A stretch of DNA of 64,000 nucleotides from Enterobacter ludwigii (GTDB lineage: Bacteria; Pseudomonadota; Gammaproteobacteria; Enterobacterales; Enterobacteriaceae), in contig CP083824.1 of the NCBI GenBank assembly GCA_023023105.1, forward strand, positions 4,278,001 through 4,342,000, in the 5' to 3' direction. Of the stretch, positions 45,851-55,406 are shown piece by piece. Each line of letters starts with the position of its first letter. Position 1 is the first letter of the stretch. The translations under genes and the position numbers were made by a program. The notes beneath the pieces were generated by a model that had not been told where the DNA came from, made no database searches, and saw only the letters and a list, made by a program, of their open reading frames with translations.

Positions 45851-48394
45851 ATGAGCAAAGTCAGACTCGCTATCATCGGTAACGGCATGGTCGGCCACCG
45901 CTTTATTGAGGATCTTCTCGATAAAGCTGACGCTGCCCAGTTCGACATTACCGTGTTCTGTGAAGAACCCCGCAAGGCGTACGACCGTGTGCACCTGTCT
46001 TCCTACTTCTCACATCATACCGCTGAAGAGCTCTCTCTGGTGCGTGAGGGTTTCTACGAGAAGCATGGCGTAAAAGTACTGGTGGGAGAACGCGCTATCA
46101 CCATCAACCGCCAGGAAAAAGTGATCCACTCCAGCGCCGGACGCACGGTTTTTTACGACAAGCTGATCATGGCGACGGGCTCCTATCCGTGGATCCCGCC
46201 AATCAAAGGCTCGGAAACCCAGGATTGCTTCGTCTACCGTACCATTGAAGACCTCAAAGCCATTGAAAACTGTGCACGTCGTAGCAAACGCGGTGCAGTA
46301 GTTGGTGGCGGCCTGCTGGGTCTGGAAGCCGCAGGCGCACTGAAAAACCTCGGCGTTGAAACTCACGTCATCGAATTTGCCCCGATGCTGATGGCCGAGC
46401 AGCTGGACCACATGGGTGGTGACCAGTTACGTCGTAAAATCGAAAGCATGGGCGTGAAGGTTCACACCAGCAAAAACACCAAAGAGATCGTCCAGGAAGG
46501 CACTGAAGCGCGCAAAACCATGCGTTTTGCCGACGGCAGCGAGCTTGAAGTGGACTTTATCGTCTTCTCCACCGGGATACGTCCGCGCGACAAGCTGGCT
46601 AACCAGTGTGGACTGGCCGTTGCTCAGCGCGGCGGTATCATGATTAACGATACCTGCCAGACCTCTGACCCGGACATCTACGCAATTGGCGAGTGCGCCA
46701 GCTGGAACAACCGCGTGTACGGGCTGGTCGCCCCCGGCTACAAAATGGCGCAGGTTGCCGTTGACCATATCCTTGGAACGGAGAACGCCTTCGAAGGCGC
46801 AGACATGAGCGCCAAGCTGAAGCTGCTGGGCGTAGACGTTGGCGGTATTGGCGATGCGCACGGTCGTACCCCGAACTCGCGCAGCTACGTCTACCTCGAC
46901 GAAAGCAAAGAGGTCTACAAACGACTCATCGTCAGCCAGGATAATAAAACTCTACTCGGCGCGGTGCTGGTAGGCGACACCAGCGATTATGGCAACCTGC
47001 TGCAACTGGTGCTGAATGCCATCGAGCTGCCGGAAAACCCGGACGCCCTGATTCTGCCTGCTCATGCCTCCAGCGGCAAGCCGTCTATCGGTGTCGATAA
47101 ACTGCCGGACAGCGCGCAGATTTGCTCCTGCTTCGACGTCACCAAAGGCATGTTGATTTCCGCTATCAACAAAGGTTGCCACACCGTGGCGGCACTGAAA
47201 GCGGAAACCAAAGCCGGTACCGGCTGCGGCGGTTGTATTCCACTGGTCACCCAGGTGCTGAACGCCGAACTGGCGAAACAGGGCATCGAAGTGAACAACA
47301 ACCTGTGCGAACACTTCTCTTACTCTCGCCAGGAGCTTTACCATCTGATCCGCGTGGAGGGCATCAAATCCTTCGACGAACTGCTCGCAAAACACGGCCA
47401 GGGTTATGGCTGCGAAGTGTGTAAACCGACCGTCGGTTCTCTGCTGGCCTCCTGCTGGAATGAGTACGTTCTCAAACCAGAACATACGCCGCTTCAGGAC
47501 ACCAACGACAACTTCCTGGCAAACATCCAGAAAGACGGGACCTATTCCGTTATCCCACGCTCTGCCGGTGGTGAAATCACCCCGGAAGGGCTGGTCGCCG
47601 TAGGTCGCATCGCACGTGAATTTAACCTGTACACCAAAATCACCGGTTCCCAGCGTATCGGCCTGTTTGGTGCGCAGAAAGACGATCTGCCGGAAATCTG
47701 GCGTCAGCTGATTGAAGCGGGCTTCGAAACCGGTCATGCGTATGCCAAAGCGCTGCGTATGGCCAAAACCTGCGTGGGTAGCACCTGGTGCCGCTACGGC
47801 GTGGGCGACAGCGTGGGCTTCGGCGTGGAGTTGGAAAATCGCTACAAAGGCATCCGCACGCCGCACAAAATGAAGTTCGGCGTCTCCGGCTGTACTCGTG
47901 AATGCGCAGAAGCACAGGGTAAAGACGTGGGTATTATCGCTACCGAGAAAGGCTGGAACCTGTACGTATGCGGCAACGGCGGGATGAAACCCCGTCACGC
48001 AGACCTGCTGGCAGCGGATCTCGACCACGATACGCTGATTCAGTATCTCGACCGCTTCATGATGTTCTACATCCGTACCGCCGACAAGCTGACCCGTACC
48101 GCTTCCTGGCTGGACAACCTGGAAGGCGGCATCGACTACCTGAAGTCAGTCATCATCGACGACAAACTGGGCCTAAACGAACAGCTTGAAGCCGAGATGG
48201 CTCGCCTGCGCGACGCGGTGATTTGCGAATGGACTGAAACCGTGAACACCCCGGCGGCACAGACGCGCTTCAAACACTTTATCAACAGCACCCAGCGCGA
48301 CCCGAACGTGCAGGTTGTGGCAGAGCGCGAACAACATCGTCCGGCGACGCCTTATGAACGTATTCCGGTGACTCTGGTGGAGGAAAACGCATGA
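45851..48394 (+). CDS. nirB: NADH-dependent nitrite reductase large subunit
   Basis: Cytoplasmic siroheme enzyme that reduces nitrite to ammonia with NADH. The 847 residues contain an N-terminal FAD/NAD(P)-binding reductase (motifs VRLAIIGNGMVGHRFIEDL and GGGLLGLEAAGAL). A BFD-like Cys cluster domain follows (CSCFDVTKG near 427, GTGCGGC near 461, GYGCEVC). The C-terminal sulfite/nitrite reductase domain has the [4Fe-4S]-siroheme cysteines in CVGSTWCRYG near 642 and GCTRECAEAQGKD near 680. The start has GAGG upstream. It overlaps nirD by 4 nt. FNR and NarL sites lie upstream. Confidence 0.98.
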   Translation: MSKVRLAIIGNGMVGHRFIEDLLDKADAAQFDITVFCEEPRKAYDRVHLSSYFSHHTAEELSLVREGFYEKHGVKVLVGERAITINRQEKVIHSSAGRTVFYDKLIMATGSYPWIPPIKGSETQDCFVYRTIEDLKAIENCARRSKRGAVVGGGLLGLEAAGALKNLGVETHVIEFAPMLMAEQLDHMGGDQLRRKIESMGVKVHTSKNTKEIVQEGTEARKTMRFADGSELEVDFIVFSTGIRPRDKLANQCGLAVAQRGGIMINDTCQTSDPDIYAIGECASWNNRVYGLVAPGYKMAQVAVDHILGTENAFEGADMSAKLKLLGVDVGGIGDAHGRTPNSRSYVYLDESKEVYKRLIVSQDNKTLLGAVLVGDTSDYGNLLQLVLNAIELPENPDALILPAHASSGKPSIGVDKLPDSAQICSCFDVTKGMLISAINKGCHTVAALKAETKAGTGCGGCIPLVTQVLNAELAKQGIEVNNNLCEHFSYSRQELYHLIRVEGIKSFDELLAKHGQGYGCEVCKPTVGSLLASCWNEYVLKPEHTPLQDTNDNFLANIQKDGTYSVIPRSAGGEITPEGLVAVGRIAREFNLYTKITGSQRIGLFGAQKDDLPEIWRQLIEAGFETGHAYAKALRMAKTCVGSTWCRYGVGDSVGFGVELENRYKGIRTPHKMKFGVSGCTRECAEAQGKDVGIIATEKGWNLYVCGNGGMKPRHADLLAADLDHDTLIQYLDRFMMFYIRTADKLTRTASWLDNLEGGIDYLKSVIIDDKLGLNEQLEAEMARLRDAVICEWTETVNTPAAQTRFKHFINSTQRDPNVQVVAEREQHRPATPYERIPVTLVEENA

Positions 48395-48717
48395 GCCAGT
48401 GGGTAAACATCTGCAATATTAACGACATCCTGCCTGCCACCGGCGTTTGCGCGCTGCTGGGTAAAGAGCAGGTCGCGATTTTCCGTCCTCGCCATGATGA
48501 ACAGGTTTTTGCCATCAGCAATATCGATCCGTTCTTCGAGGCCAGCGTGCTGTCCCGCGGGTTGATTGCGGAGCATCAGGGCGAGCTGTGGGTCGCAAGC
48601 CCGTTGAAAAAGCAGCGTTTCCGCTTAAGCGATGGCTATTGCATGGAAGATGAGAGCCGCTCTGTGAAGCACTACGACGCCCGCGTGAAGGACGGCATGG
48701 TGCAGCTGAAAGGCTAA
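48391..48717 (+). CDS. nirD: Nitrite reductase small subunit
   Basis: Rieske-fold small subunit of the NADH nitrite reductase, 108 residues. As in E. coli NirD, the Cys-His pairs that would bind a [2Fe-2S] cluster are absent, so it is structural. The segment ISNIDPFFEASVLSRGLIAE is typical. The ATGA overlap with nirB implies coupled translation. In E. coli the next gene is nirC, the nitrite channel. Here cysG follows after 109 nt. Confidence 0.97.
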   Translation: MSQWVNICNINDILPATGVCALLGKEQVAIFRPRHDEQVFAISNIDPFFEASVLSRGLIAEHQGELWVASPLKKQRFRLSDGYCMEDESRSVKHYDARVKDGMVQLKG

Positions 48718-48732
48718 CCTCCGCCCTTTTAG

Positions 48733-48781
48733 GGATAACGGCAGGAAATTCGTATGTTCCTTACGATCCCTGCTGTTATCC
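48733..48781 (+). repeat. Long imperfect palindrome between nirD and cysG
   Basis: A 13-bp outer stem (GGATAACGGCAGG / CCTGCTGTTATCC, one G-U pair) encloses a second stem CGTA / TACG. It begins 15 nt after the nirD stop, where nirC stands in E. coli. No T-tract follows, so it is not a classical terminator. It could be an mRNA-processing or stabilising structure, or a small interspersed element. Confidence 0.75.
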
Positions 48782-48826
48782 TGACGTCAATTCTTACCCC
48801 TTCCATAAATGCTACGAGGTAACGTC

Positions 48827-50200
48827 GTGGATCACCTGCCGATTTTTTGTCAATTACGCAACCGCGACTGCCTGCTCGTGGGCGGCGGCGATGTGGCCGA
48901 ACGCAAAGCGCGCCTGCTGTTAGAAGCGGGTGCCCGTTTGACCGTCAACGCCCTCGACTTTGCCCCACAGTTTGAGGTCTGGGCCCAGGCAGGAATGCTC
49001 ACGCTGCAGCAGGGTGAGTTTAATGAATCCCTGCTGGATACCTGCTGGCTGACGATTGCCGCAACGGACGACGATGAAGTGAACCAACGCGTGAGCGATG
49101 CCTGTGAGGTACGCCGTATCTTCTGCAACGTGGTGGATGCGCCGAAAGAAGCCAGCTTCATCATGCCGTCGATTATCGACCGTTCCCCGCTGATGATTGC
49201 GGTGTCGTCCGGTGGCCGCTCCCCGGTACTTGCTCGCCTGCTGCGGGAAAAACTGGAGGCTGTGCTGCCACAGCATCTTGGTCAGATTGCGCATTATGCC
49301 GGGCAGCTGCGTTCACGCGTGAAGCAAACCTTCGCAACCGTAGCTGAGCGACGTCGGTTCTGGGAAAAATTCTTTGTCAACGACAGGCTGGCGCAGTCGC
49401 TGGCGAATCAGGACACGAAAGCCGTTGAAGAGACGACCGAACAGTTGCTGGCCGAACCGCTTGATCACCGCGGTGAAGTGGTGCTGGTGGGTGCAGGGCC
49501 GGGAGATGCAGGCTTGCTGACGCTGAAAGGCCTCCAGCAGCTCCAGCAGGCCGATACTGTGGTTTACGATCGCCTGGTCTCCGATGACATCATGAACCTG
49601 GTTCGCCGCGACGCCGACCGTGTTTTCGTAGGCAAACGCGCGGGCTACCATTGCGTGCCGCAGGAAGAGATTAACCAGATCCTGCTGCGCGAGGCGCAAA
49701 AGGGAAAACGCGTGGTGCGTCTGAAAGGTGGTGATCCGTTTATCTTTGGCCGTGGCGGCGAAGAGCTGGAAACCCTGTGTGACGCGGGTATTCCGTTCTC
49801 TGTCGTGCCCGGCATTACGGCGGCATCCGGTTGCTCAGCCTACTCAGGCATTCCGCTGACACACCGGGACTACGCTCAGAGCGTGCGTCTGGTGACGGGC
49901 CACCTGAAAACCGGCAGCGAGCTGGACTGGCATAACCTGGCCGCAGAAAAACAGACGCTGGTGTTCTATATGGGGCTGAACCAGGCCGCTACAATTCAGG
50001 CGAAACTGCTTGAGCACGGCATGGATGCAGATATGCCTGTCGCACTGGTGGAAAACGGTACCGCCATTACGCAGCGCGTGGTAAATGGCGTGCTGACGCA
50101 GCTTGGTGAACTGGCGCAACAGGTTGAAAGCCCGGCGCTGATTGTAGTGGGTCGCGTGGTGGAACTGCGCGGTAAACTCAACTGGTTCTCCAACCACTAA
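48827..50200 (+). CDS. cysG: Siroheme synthase CysG
   Basis: Trifunctional enzyme making siroheme from uroporphyrinogen III for nitrite and sulfite reductases. The GTG at 48827, with GAGGT 6 nt upstream, gives 457 residues starting [16 protein letters not shown] as in E. coli. The N-terminal NAD-dependent dehydrogenase/ferrochelatase (about 1-200) has the Rossmann segment [20 protein letters not shown] and the [18 protein letters not shown] region. The C-terminal SAM-dependent uroporphyrinogen methyltransferase has [18 protein letters not shown] near 217 and [13 protein letters not shown] near 300. Its place behind nirBD supplies the cofactor of NirB. Confidence 0.98.
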   Translation: MDHLPIFCQLRNRDCLLVGGGDVAERKARLLLEAGARLTVNALDFAPQFEVWAQAGMLTLQQGEFNESLLDTCWLTIAATDDDEVNQRVSDACEVRRIFCNVVDAPKEASFIMPSIIDRSPLMIAVSSGGRSPVLARLLREKLEAVLPQHLGQIAHYAGQLRSRVKQTFATVAERRRFWEKFFVNDRLAQSLANQDTKAVEETTEQLLAEPLDHRGEVVLVGAGPGDAGLLTLKGLQQLQQADTVVYDRLVSDDIMNLVRRDADRVFVGKRAGYHCVPQEEINQILLREAQKGKRVVRLKGGDPFIFGRGGEELETLCDAGIPFSVVPGITAASGCSAYSGIPLTHRDYAQSVRLVTGHLKTGSELDWHNLAAEKQTLVFYMGLNQAATIQAKLLEHGMDADMPVALVENGTAITQRVVNGVLTQLGELAQQVESPALIVVGRVVELRGKLNWFSNH

Positions 50201-50219
50201 CGCATATTATTCCTTCCCT

Positions 50220-50251
50220 GAGTAGTCTTTAAGCGGACTACTCCCCTCTTA
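50220..50251 (+). terminator. Hairpin after cysG
   Basis: Perfect 8-bp stem GAGTAGTC / GACTACTC with an 8-nt loop, followed by CCCTCTT. The pyrimidine tail is not a run of T, so termination here would be weak. It is the only structure at the end of the nirBD-cysG unit. Confidence 0.5.
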
Positions 50252-50342
50252 CTGCTGTCGATAACATACCGCCCCGAAGTGGAACTTTCCCCTTTATTCC
50301 CTTGAGTTACATCTCATTTTCGTTTTCAGACAAGGAATGCGT

Positions 50343-50513
50343 ATGTTTAAACTGGCAAAAGCCGCCGTTCTGGTCGGCCTGTTATCGACTCTGACGGCTT
50401 GCACCGGTCGTGTAGAAAACACGAAAAATAACTGCAGCTACGATTATCTGCTGCACCCGGCGATCTCCATTTCGAAGATCATCGGTGGTTGCGGCCCGGC
50501 GGCACAGCAGTAA
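50343..50513 (+). CDS. yhfL: Small lipoprotein YhfL
   Basis: Fifty-six-residue predicted lipoprotein, MFKLAKAAVLVGLLSTLTAC at the start. The lipobox LTAC puts the lipidated Cys at residue 20. The mature part contains two further cysteines (NNCSYDY and GGCGPAAQQ) and the conserved LLHPAISISKIIGG, matching E. coli YhfL. It lies between cysG and a terminator. No function is known. An Asp does not follow the lipidated Cys, so outer-membrane sorting is more likely than inner-membrane retention. Confidence 0.9.
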   Translation: MFKLAKAAVLVGLLSTLTACTGRVENTKNNCSYDYLLHPAISISKIIGGCGPAAQQ

Positions 50514-50528
50514 GCGTTTTTCAGGCGT

Positions 50529-50556
50529 AAAAAAACCGGGAATTTCCCGGTTTTTT
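50529..50556 (+). terminator. Terminator of yhfL
   Basis: Stem CCGGGA / TCCCGG with loop ATT, seven A before and six T after. It begins 15 nt past the yhfL stop. It is symmetric and may also act on readthrough from trpS. Confidence 0.9.
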
Positions 50557-50573
50557 ATTTAGGGAAGTGCGGC

Positions 50574-50612
50574 CTGATGCCCTCACCCTGGCCCTCTCCC
50601 ACGGGGAGAGGG
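50574..50612 (-). repeat. Dispersed palindromic repeat, copy B
   Basis: Inverted copy of the unit at 36119 and 63357. On the minus strand it reads CCCTCTCCCCGTGGGAGAGGG followed by a variant of the GGGTGAGGGCATCAGGCC tail (one tail base pair differs from copies A and C). It lies between yhfL and the convergent trpS. Confidence 0.85.
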
Positions 50613-50656
50613 AACAAACCCTAAAAACGGTAACGTGGTTACCGTTTTGCTTTTAC

Positions 50657-51661
50657 TTAAGGCTTACCCACAAACCCAATCGCTTCATACACCGCTTTCA
50701 GGGTTTCAGATGCGCGCGCACTGGCTTTTTCCGCGCCGTCTTTCATCACCTTCTGCAGGAAAGCTTCGTCATTACGATAGCGGTTATAGCGCTCCTGCAG
50801 CTCAGTCAGCATGCCAGAAACGGCATCCGCCACTTCACCTTTCAGGTGGCCGTACATCTTGCCTTCAAAATGCTGTTCCAGCTCAGGAATGCTCTGACCA
50901 GTAACCCCGGAGAGAATATCCAGCAGGTTGGACACGCCCGCTTTGTTCTGCACGTCGTAGCGCACGACAGGCGGCTCGTCGGAATCAGTTACCGCACGCT
51001 TAAGCTTTTTCACGACCGATTTCGGATCTTCCAGCAGGCCGATAACGTTGTTGCGGTTATCGTCAGACTTGGACATCTTTTTGGTCGGTTCCAGCAGTGA
51101 CATCACGCGTGCACCGGATTTCGGAATGAATGGCTCTGGTACCTTGAACACATCGCCATAAATCGCATTAAAGCGCTGGGCAATATCACGGCTCAGCTCC
51201 AGGTGCTGCTTCTGGTCTTCACCAACAGGAACCTGGTTAGTCTGATACAGCAGGATGTCTGCAGCCATCAGTACCGGATAGTCAAACAGACCGGCGTTGA
51301 TGTTTTCAGAATAGCGTGCAGATTTATCCTTGAACTGAGTCATGCGGCTCAGCTCACCGAAGTAGGTGTAGCAGTTCAGCGCCCAGCCCAGCTGTGCGTG
51401 CTCTGGCACGTGAGACTGAACGAAAATGGTGCTCTTCTCAGGATCGATGCCGCAGGCCAGATACAGCGCCAGGGTGTCCAGCGTGGCTTTACGCAGTTTC
51501 TCAGGATCCTGACGCGCGGTAATCGCATGAAGATCGACGATGCAATAAATGCAATGGTAATCATCCTGCATGCTGACCCACTGACGTAACGCACCCATGT
51601 AGTTACCAATGGTCAATTCACCTGAAGGCTGTGCGCCACTAAAAACGATGGGCTTAGTCAT
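50657..51661 (-). CDS. trpS: Tryptophanyl-tRNA synthetase
   Basis: Class I synthetase that charges tRNATrp, 334 residues. The first signature reads [14 protein letters not shown] (TIGN variant of HIGH) near residue 12. The second is the KMSKS loop [12 protein letters not shown] near 194. The C-terminal anticodon-binding helices end in EAIGFVGKP. Its start overlaps the gph stop by 8 nt. It is the last gene of the aroK-aroB-damX-dam-rpe-gph-trpS cluster. Confidence 0.99.
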   Translation of the reverse strand: MTKPIVFSGAQPSGELTIGNYMGALRQWVSMQDDYHCIYCIVDLHAITARQDPEKLRKATLDTLALYLACGIDPEKSTIFVQSHVPEHAQLGWALNCYTYFGELSRMTQFKDKSARYSENINAGLFDYPVLMAADILLYQTNQVPVGEDQKQHLELSRDIAQRFNAIYGDVFKVPEPFIPKSGARVMSLLEPTKKMSKSDDNRNNVIGLLEDPKSVVKKLKRAVTDSDEPPVVRYDVQNKAGVSNLLDILSGVTGQSIPELEQHFEGKMYGHLKGEVADAVSGMLTELQERYNRYRNDEAFLQKVMKDGAEKASARASETLKAVYEAIGFVGKP

Positions 51662-52415
51662 TATTCAATTCCTGATGTTCACTGTGTGAAAGCCCGAGTG
51701 CGGGCAACAAATCTTTGAAGTGGTCGAACACGACGTCCGGCTCACTTAGCGTGATGGCCTCACCGTAGTTGTAGCCGTAGGTTAACCCGACGGAAGGACA
51801 CCCAGCCGCCCGGGCAGCCAGAATATCATTGCGTGAATCACCAACAAAGAGCAGCTCCGCAGGCGTTAAGGATAATTTTCCTGCCACCAGCAGAAGCGGT
51901 TCCGGATGCGGCTTTTTGTTTTGCACGTCATCACCGCCGACAATGACAGTGAAATACTTCGCGATATCCAGCGCTTCAAGCAGAGGTGCAACAAACGGCG
52001 TTGGCTTGTTGGTTACCAGCCCCAGCGGGATGCCTTTCGCATGCAGTGTGCTCAGGGTTTCCTGGACGTCCGGGAACAGGAAACTCCCTTCCTCGACGGT
52101 CTCTTCATAGAAACGATCGAACAGTTTGCGCAGAATACGCAGTTGCTCGTCCTTCGGGATGTCGGCATGATCGACGCTCGGTTTACCCTGCGCCGAACGC
52201 TGCGACGCACGCTCCTGGCGAGCCCACGTCAACGCACGCTCCATCAGCACGTCAGCGCCGTTGCCGATCCACGTTACCACACGCTCTTCACCCGCAACGG
52301 GGAGTTCAAGCGCATACAGCGCCTGATCAACGGCGCTTGTTAAGCCCGGCGCGCTGTCGACCAGCGTGCCGTCGAGGTCGAATGCCACACCCCGAATTGT
52401 CTGCAATTTATCCAT
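51654..52415 (-). CDS. gph: Phosphoglycolate phosphatase
   Basis: HAD-family phosphatase that clears 2-phosphoglycolate formed in DNA repair. The 253 residues contain the nucleophile motif [10 protein letters not shown] near residue 12, motif II LVTNKP, and motif [16 protein letters not shown] near 190. It overlaps rpe by 8 nt and trpS by 8 nt. Confidence 0.97.
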   Translation of the reverse strand: MDKLQTIRGVAFDLDGTLVDSAPGLTSAVDQALYALELPVAGEERVVTWIGNGADVLMERALTWARQERASQRSAQGKPSVDHADIPKDEQLRILRKLFDRFYEETVEEGSFLFPDVQETLSTLHAKGIPLGLVTNKPTPFVAPLLEALDIAKYFTVIVGGDDVQNKKPHPEPLLLVAGKLSLTPAELLFVGDSRNDILAARAAGCPSVGLTYGYNYGEAITLSEPDVVFDHFKDLLPALGLSHSEHQELNND

Positions 52416-53085
52416 GACTTACCTTTGCCAGTTCACGGCGCATTTCATCAATGACTTTTTTGTAATCCGGTTGGTCGAAAATTGCCGAACCTGCAACGAA
52501 CATATCCGCGCCCGCTGCCGCAATTTCACCAATGTTATTCACTTTCACACCGCCATCCACTTCCAGACGAATGTCGTAGCCTGATTCATCAATACGACGA
52601 CGCACTTCACGCAGCTTATCCAGCGTGTGAGGAATGAACGACTGGCCGCCAAAGCCTGGGTTAACGGACATCAGCAAAATTACGTCCAGCTTATCCATCA
52701 CATAATCAAGATAGCTCAGCGGCGTTGCCGGGTTAAACACCAGACCCGCCTTACAGCCGTTCTCTTTGATCAGCTGCAGCGTGCGATCCACATGTTCAGA
52801 GGCTTCCGGGTGGAAGGTGATGATGCTGGCTCCCGCTGCGGCAAAATCCGGCACGATGCGGTCAACCGGTTTCACCATCAGGTGTACGTCGATCGGGGCG
52901 GTAATGCCATAGTTACGCAGCGCCTTAAGCACCATCGGACCGATGGTCAGGTTAGGAACGTAGTGGTTATCCATCACGTCGAAATGGACGACATCCGCGC
53001 CTGCCACCAGTGCGTTGGCAGTGTCTTCACCCAGGCGGGCAAAATCGGCCGACAGAATTGAGGGAGCAATCAAAAACTGTTTCAT
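52408..53085 (-). CDS. rpe: Ribulose-phosphate 3-epimerase
   Basis: Interconverts ribulose-5-phosphate and xylulose-5-phosphate in the pentose phosphate pathway. The 225-residue TIM barrel has the family signatures [17 protein letters not shown] at the N-terminus, [17 protein letters not shown] near 34 and [20 protein letters not shown] near 140. The metal-binding His and Asp of these motifs are intact. It follows dam by 41 nt. Confidence 0.98.
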   Translation of the reverse strand: MKQFLIAPSILSADFARLGEDTANALVAGADVVHFDVMDNHYVPNLTIGPMVLKALRNYGITAPIDVHLMVKPVDRIVPDFAAAGASIITFHPEASEHVDRTLQLIKENGCKAGLVFNPATPLSYLDYVMDKLDVILLMSVNPGFGGQSFIPHTLDKLREVRRRIDESGYDIRLEVDGGVKVNNIGEIAAAGADMFVAGSAIFDQPDYKKVIDEMRRELAKVSHG

Positions 53086-53126
53086 CCGCTTCTCCTTGAA
53101 ATGTGTTTACCGGCGGGCAAAACGGC

Positions 53127-53939
53127 TCAGGGGCGATAAAGAGCCAGGAGTTCGTCCACCTTTTTACGTGTGCCGCCGTTGCTGCTGATGCTACGCCGCA
53201 CCTTAACCTGAAAATGCTTCGCGGCTTTGTACCATTCGCGCGTATCAGGGGTATCGTGATTCGAAATTAACACCGGAATTCTTTTGCTGACCAGCTTTTC
53301 CGCCATCTCAGCCAGGCGCGCCTGCTCGGCAGGGCTGAAGCTGTTGGTGTGATAGGCAGTGAAATTCGCCGTCGCAGACAGCGGCGCGTAAGGGGGGTCA
53401 CAGTAAACCACCGAGTTTACGCCTGCCAGTTCCATACACTCTTCATAGGAGAGGCAGTGAAACTCAGCATTCTGTGCTTTTTCAGCAAAGTGATACAGCT
53501 CGTCCTGTGGGAAATACGGCCGCTTATAGCGTCCAAAAGGCACGTTAAATTCACCACGAAGATTATACCGACACAGGCCGTTGTAGCCATGTCGGTTAAG
53601 ATAGAGGAACAACAACGCCCGGCGGAACGAATCCTCACTCTGATTGAACTCCGCGCGGAACTGGTAGTAAATGTCCGGGTTATTGTTCTCAGGCGTAAAC
53701 AGTTTACGCGCCTCTGCGACATACTCATCGGTACGCAGTTTGACGATGTTATAGAGGCTGATAAGGTCGCTGTTGATATCCGCCAGGATATAACGAGAAA
53801 AATCGGTGTTCAGGAACACCGATCCCGCGCCCACGAAGGGCTCGATAAGACACTCACCTTTCGGCAGGTGCTTTTTAATATCATCGAGCAGGGGGTATTT
53901 CCCCCCTGCCCATTTCAGAAAAGCGCGATTTTTTTTCAT
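53127..53939 (-). CDS. dam: DNA adenine methyltransferase Dam
   Basis: Methylates adenine in GATC, marking the parental strand for mismatch repair and controlling SeqA-mediated initiation. The 270 residues contain the SAM motif FVGAGSVFLN near 35 and the catalytic DPPYAPL near 181. The N-terminal LKWAGGKYPLLDDIKKHLP is the typical start. It is 67 nt downstream of damX. A complete enzyme implies a Dam-plus, GATC-methylated genome. Confidence 0.98.
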   Translation of the reverse strand: MKKNRAFLKWAGGKYPLLDDIKKHLPKGECLIEPFVGAGSVFLNTDFSRYILADINSDLISLYNIVKLRTDEYVAEARKLFTPENNNPDIYYQFRAEFNQSEDSFRRALLFLYLNRHGYNGLCRYNLRGEFNVPFGRYKRPYFPQDELYHFAEKAQNAEFHCLSYEECMELAGVNSVVYCDPPYAPLSATANFTAYHTNSFSPAEQARLAEMAEKLVSKRIPVLISNHDTPDTREWYKAAKHFQVKVRRSISSNGGTRKKVDELLALYRP

Positions 53940-54006
53940 GCTGACTAACTGATTACACCTTCTCCGGCTGTGGAGAAAGCTCCGACAGCATCCTGCGCTT
54001 TAAACA

Positions 54007-55314
54007 TTACTTCAGATCGGCCTGAACCTGATGAATCGGCTTCGCCCACGGGTTTTTCGCCTGAACATCAGCAGGCAACGTCGCTACGGCACGCTTCGCT
54101 TCATCTTTAGACGTATAAACGCCGCTGACCAACACATACCACGGCTGGCCGTTACGGGTCGTCTGATAAACCACGTAGTTTTTCAGATTGGATTTCTTCG
54201 CCCAACTGTTGAGGTTGTCATAGTTAGACGAACTGCTCAGCTGCAGCGTGTAGTTGCTGGAAGGTGCAGCTTTAAGCGAACCTACGTTACCTGCTGTTTT
54301 GCCTGCTGCAGCGCTGGAGGCTGTTGCAGATGCCGCAGGTGCAGCAGTCGTCGTCGGTGCTGTCGTGCTCGCCGTGGCTTTCGGTGCAGTCTGTGTAACT
54401 GGCGCTTTTGCTGGCTCGCTCACCGCAGCCGTTTCAGTATGTTTCGGCTGCGCCGGAACAGCTTTCACTTCAGGCGCTTTCACCACTGCCTGAGGTTTAG
54501 TTTCGCGTTTAGGTTCAATCACCGCCTGCTTACGTTCAGGACGTGTTGCAGTCTGCGTCTGGCGCGGCTTGGTTTCGGTCGCAGCAGTTTGCTGCTGAGC
54601 GTTACCACCGCGAACCGGGGCAACGGTTGCAGGTTCAGTTGGCAGCGTAGAGTTAACCACGGCGTTATCCATCTGCTGCTGGTTTTGCGGCTGCGTCAGT
54701 GCATTATTCAGGTCTCCCTGAACTTCTACACGCTGCTGACCTTCAGGCGTAACAGGTGCCTGGCTCTGAGCTGGGTTTGAGGAAACGGGCGGCAGAGAAA
54801 CATCCTGTGGTGCTGGTGCTGTGGTGTTTCCTGCGGTCTGCTCTGCAGGGGTAGTACCCGGTGCAGGCTGCGCGCCATTTGCCTGATTAGCCGCATCGTT
54901 ACCGGAGAGGTTGATGCTCTTCTCAGCGGAAGCGGTTTGCTCGGTTGAGTTCGTTGATGGTGCTTTAAGTGCAGAACCAATGCCGACAATCAGCAGCACA
55001 AGTACCAACACGCCAAGCCCCATCATAAGATACTGGCGGGAAGCCGGTTTTGGTGCAGCGGCTTTCTTACGTTTACGCGGGCGACGCTCTACAGGCTCTT
55101 CGTCCATTGAATCTTCTTCGGACTCATAATCCTCTTCTGCTCGCTCATCGTGCGCGTTGCGGCTGCGCGAGGGGCGACGATCGTCTGCATCCAGATCAAC
55201 ATCGTCAAAGTTGATCTGCGGCTCGTTATCACGTTCTGAAGATTGACGAGAACGACCAGTACGACGATCGCTGGGATCGGGTTTCAGCTCGTCTTCTGGT
55301 TTGAATTCATCCAT
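54007..55314 (-). CDS. damX: Cell-division SPOR-domain protein DamX
   Basis: Bitopic inner-membrane protein that gathers at the septum by binding denuded peptidoglycan. The 435 residues contain an acidic N-terminal cytoplasmic part ([17 protein letters not shown]), one TM helix ([20 protein letters not shown], about 95-114) and a long low-complexity periplasmic linker rich in Ala, Gln, Thr and Pro. A C-terminal SPOR domain follows (about 350-430, [20 protein letters not shown]). The linker is a natural low-complexity region and not a tandem array. It lies between aroB and dam. Confidence 0.96.
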   Translation of the reverse strand: MDEFKPEDELKPDPSDRRTGRSRQSSERDNEPQINFDDVDLDADDRRPSRSRNAHDERAEEDYESEEDSMDEEPVERRPRKRKKAAAPKPASRQYLMMGLGVLVLVLLIVGIGSALKAPSTNSTEQTASAEKSINLSGNDAANQANGAQPAPGTTPAEQTAGNTTAPAPQDVSLPPVSSNPAQSQAPVTPEGQQRVEVQGDLNNALTQPQNQQQMDNAVVNSTLPTEPATVAPVRGGNAQQQTAATETKPRQTQTATRPERKQAVIEPKRETKPQAVVKAPEVKAVPAQPKHTETAAVSEPAKAPVTQTAPKATASTTAPTTTAAPAASATASSAAAGKTAGNVGSLKAAPSSNYTLQLSSSSNYDNLNSWAKKSNLKNYVVYQTTRNGQPWYVLVSGVYTSKDEAKRAVATLPADVQAKNPWAKPIHQVQADLK

Positions 55315-55406
55315 TTAACACCCCACTCAAAGGCTTATGCCAACGACTTTGCATTTCACCTGAAGCTAAACGACCACCTGCAACAGTGGCCTGACCTTTC
55401 TAGTTG

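Noticed and set aside
54240..54960. Low-complexity stretch that might be a repeat array or frameshifted region
   Set aside because: It is the in-frame Ala/Gln/Thr/Pro-rich periplasmic linker of DamX, expected for the family.
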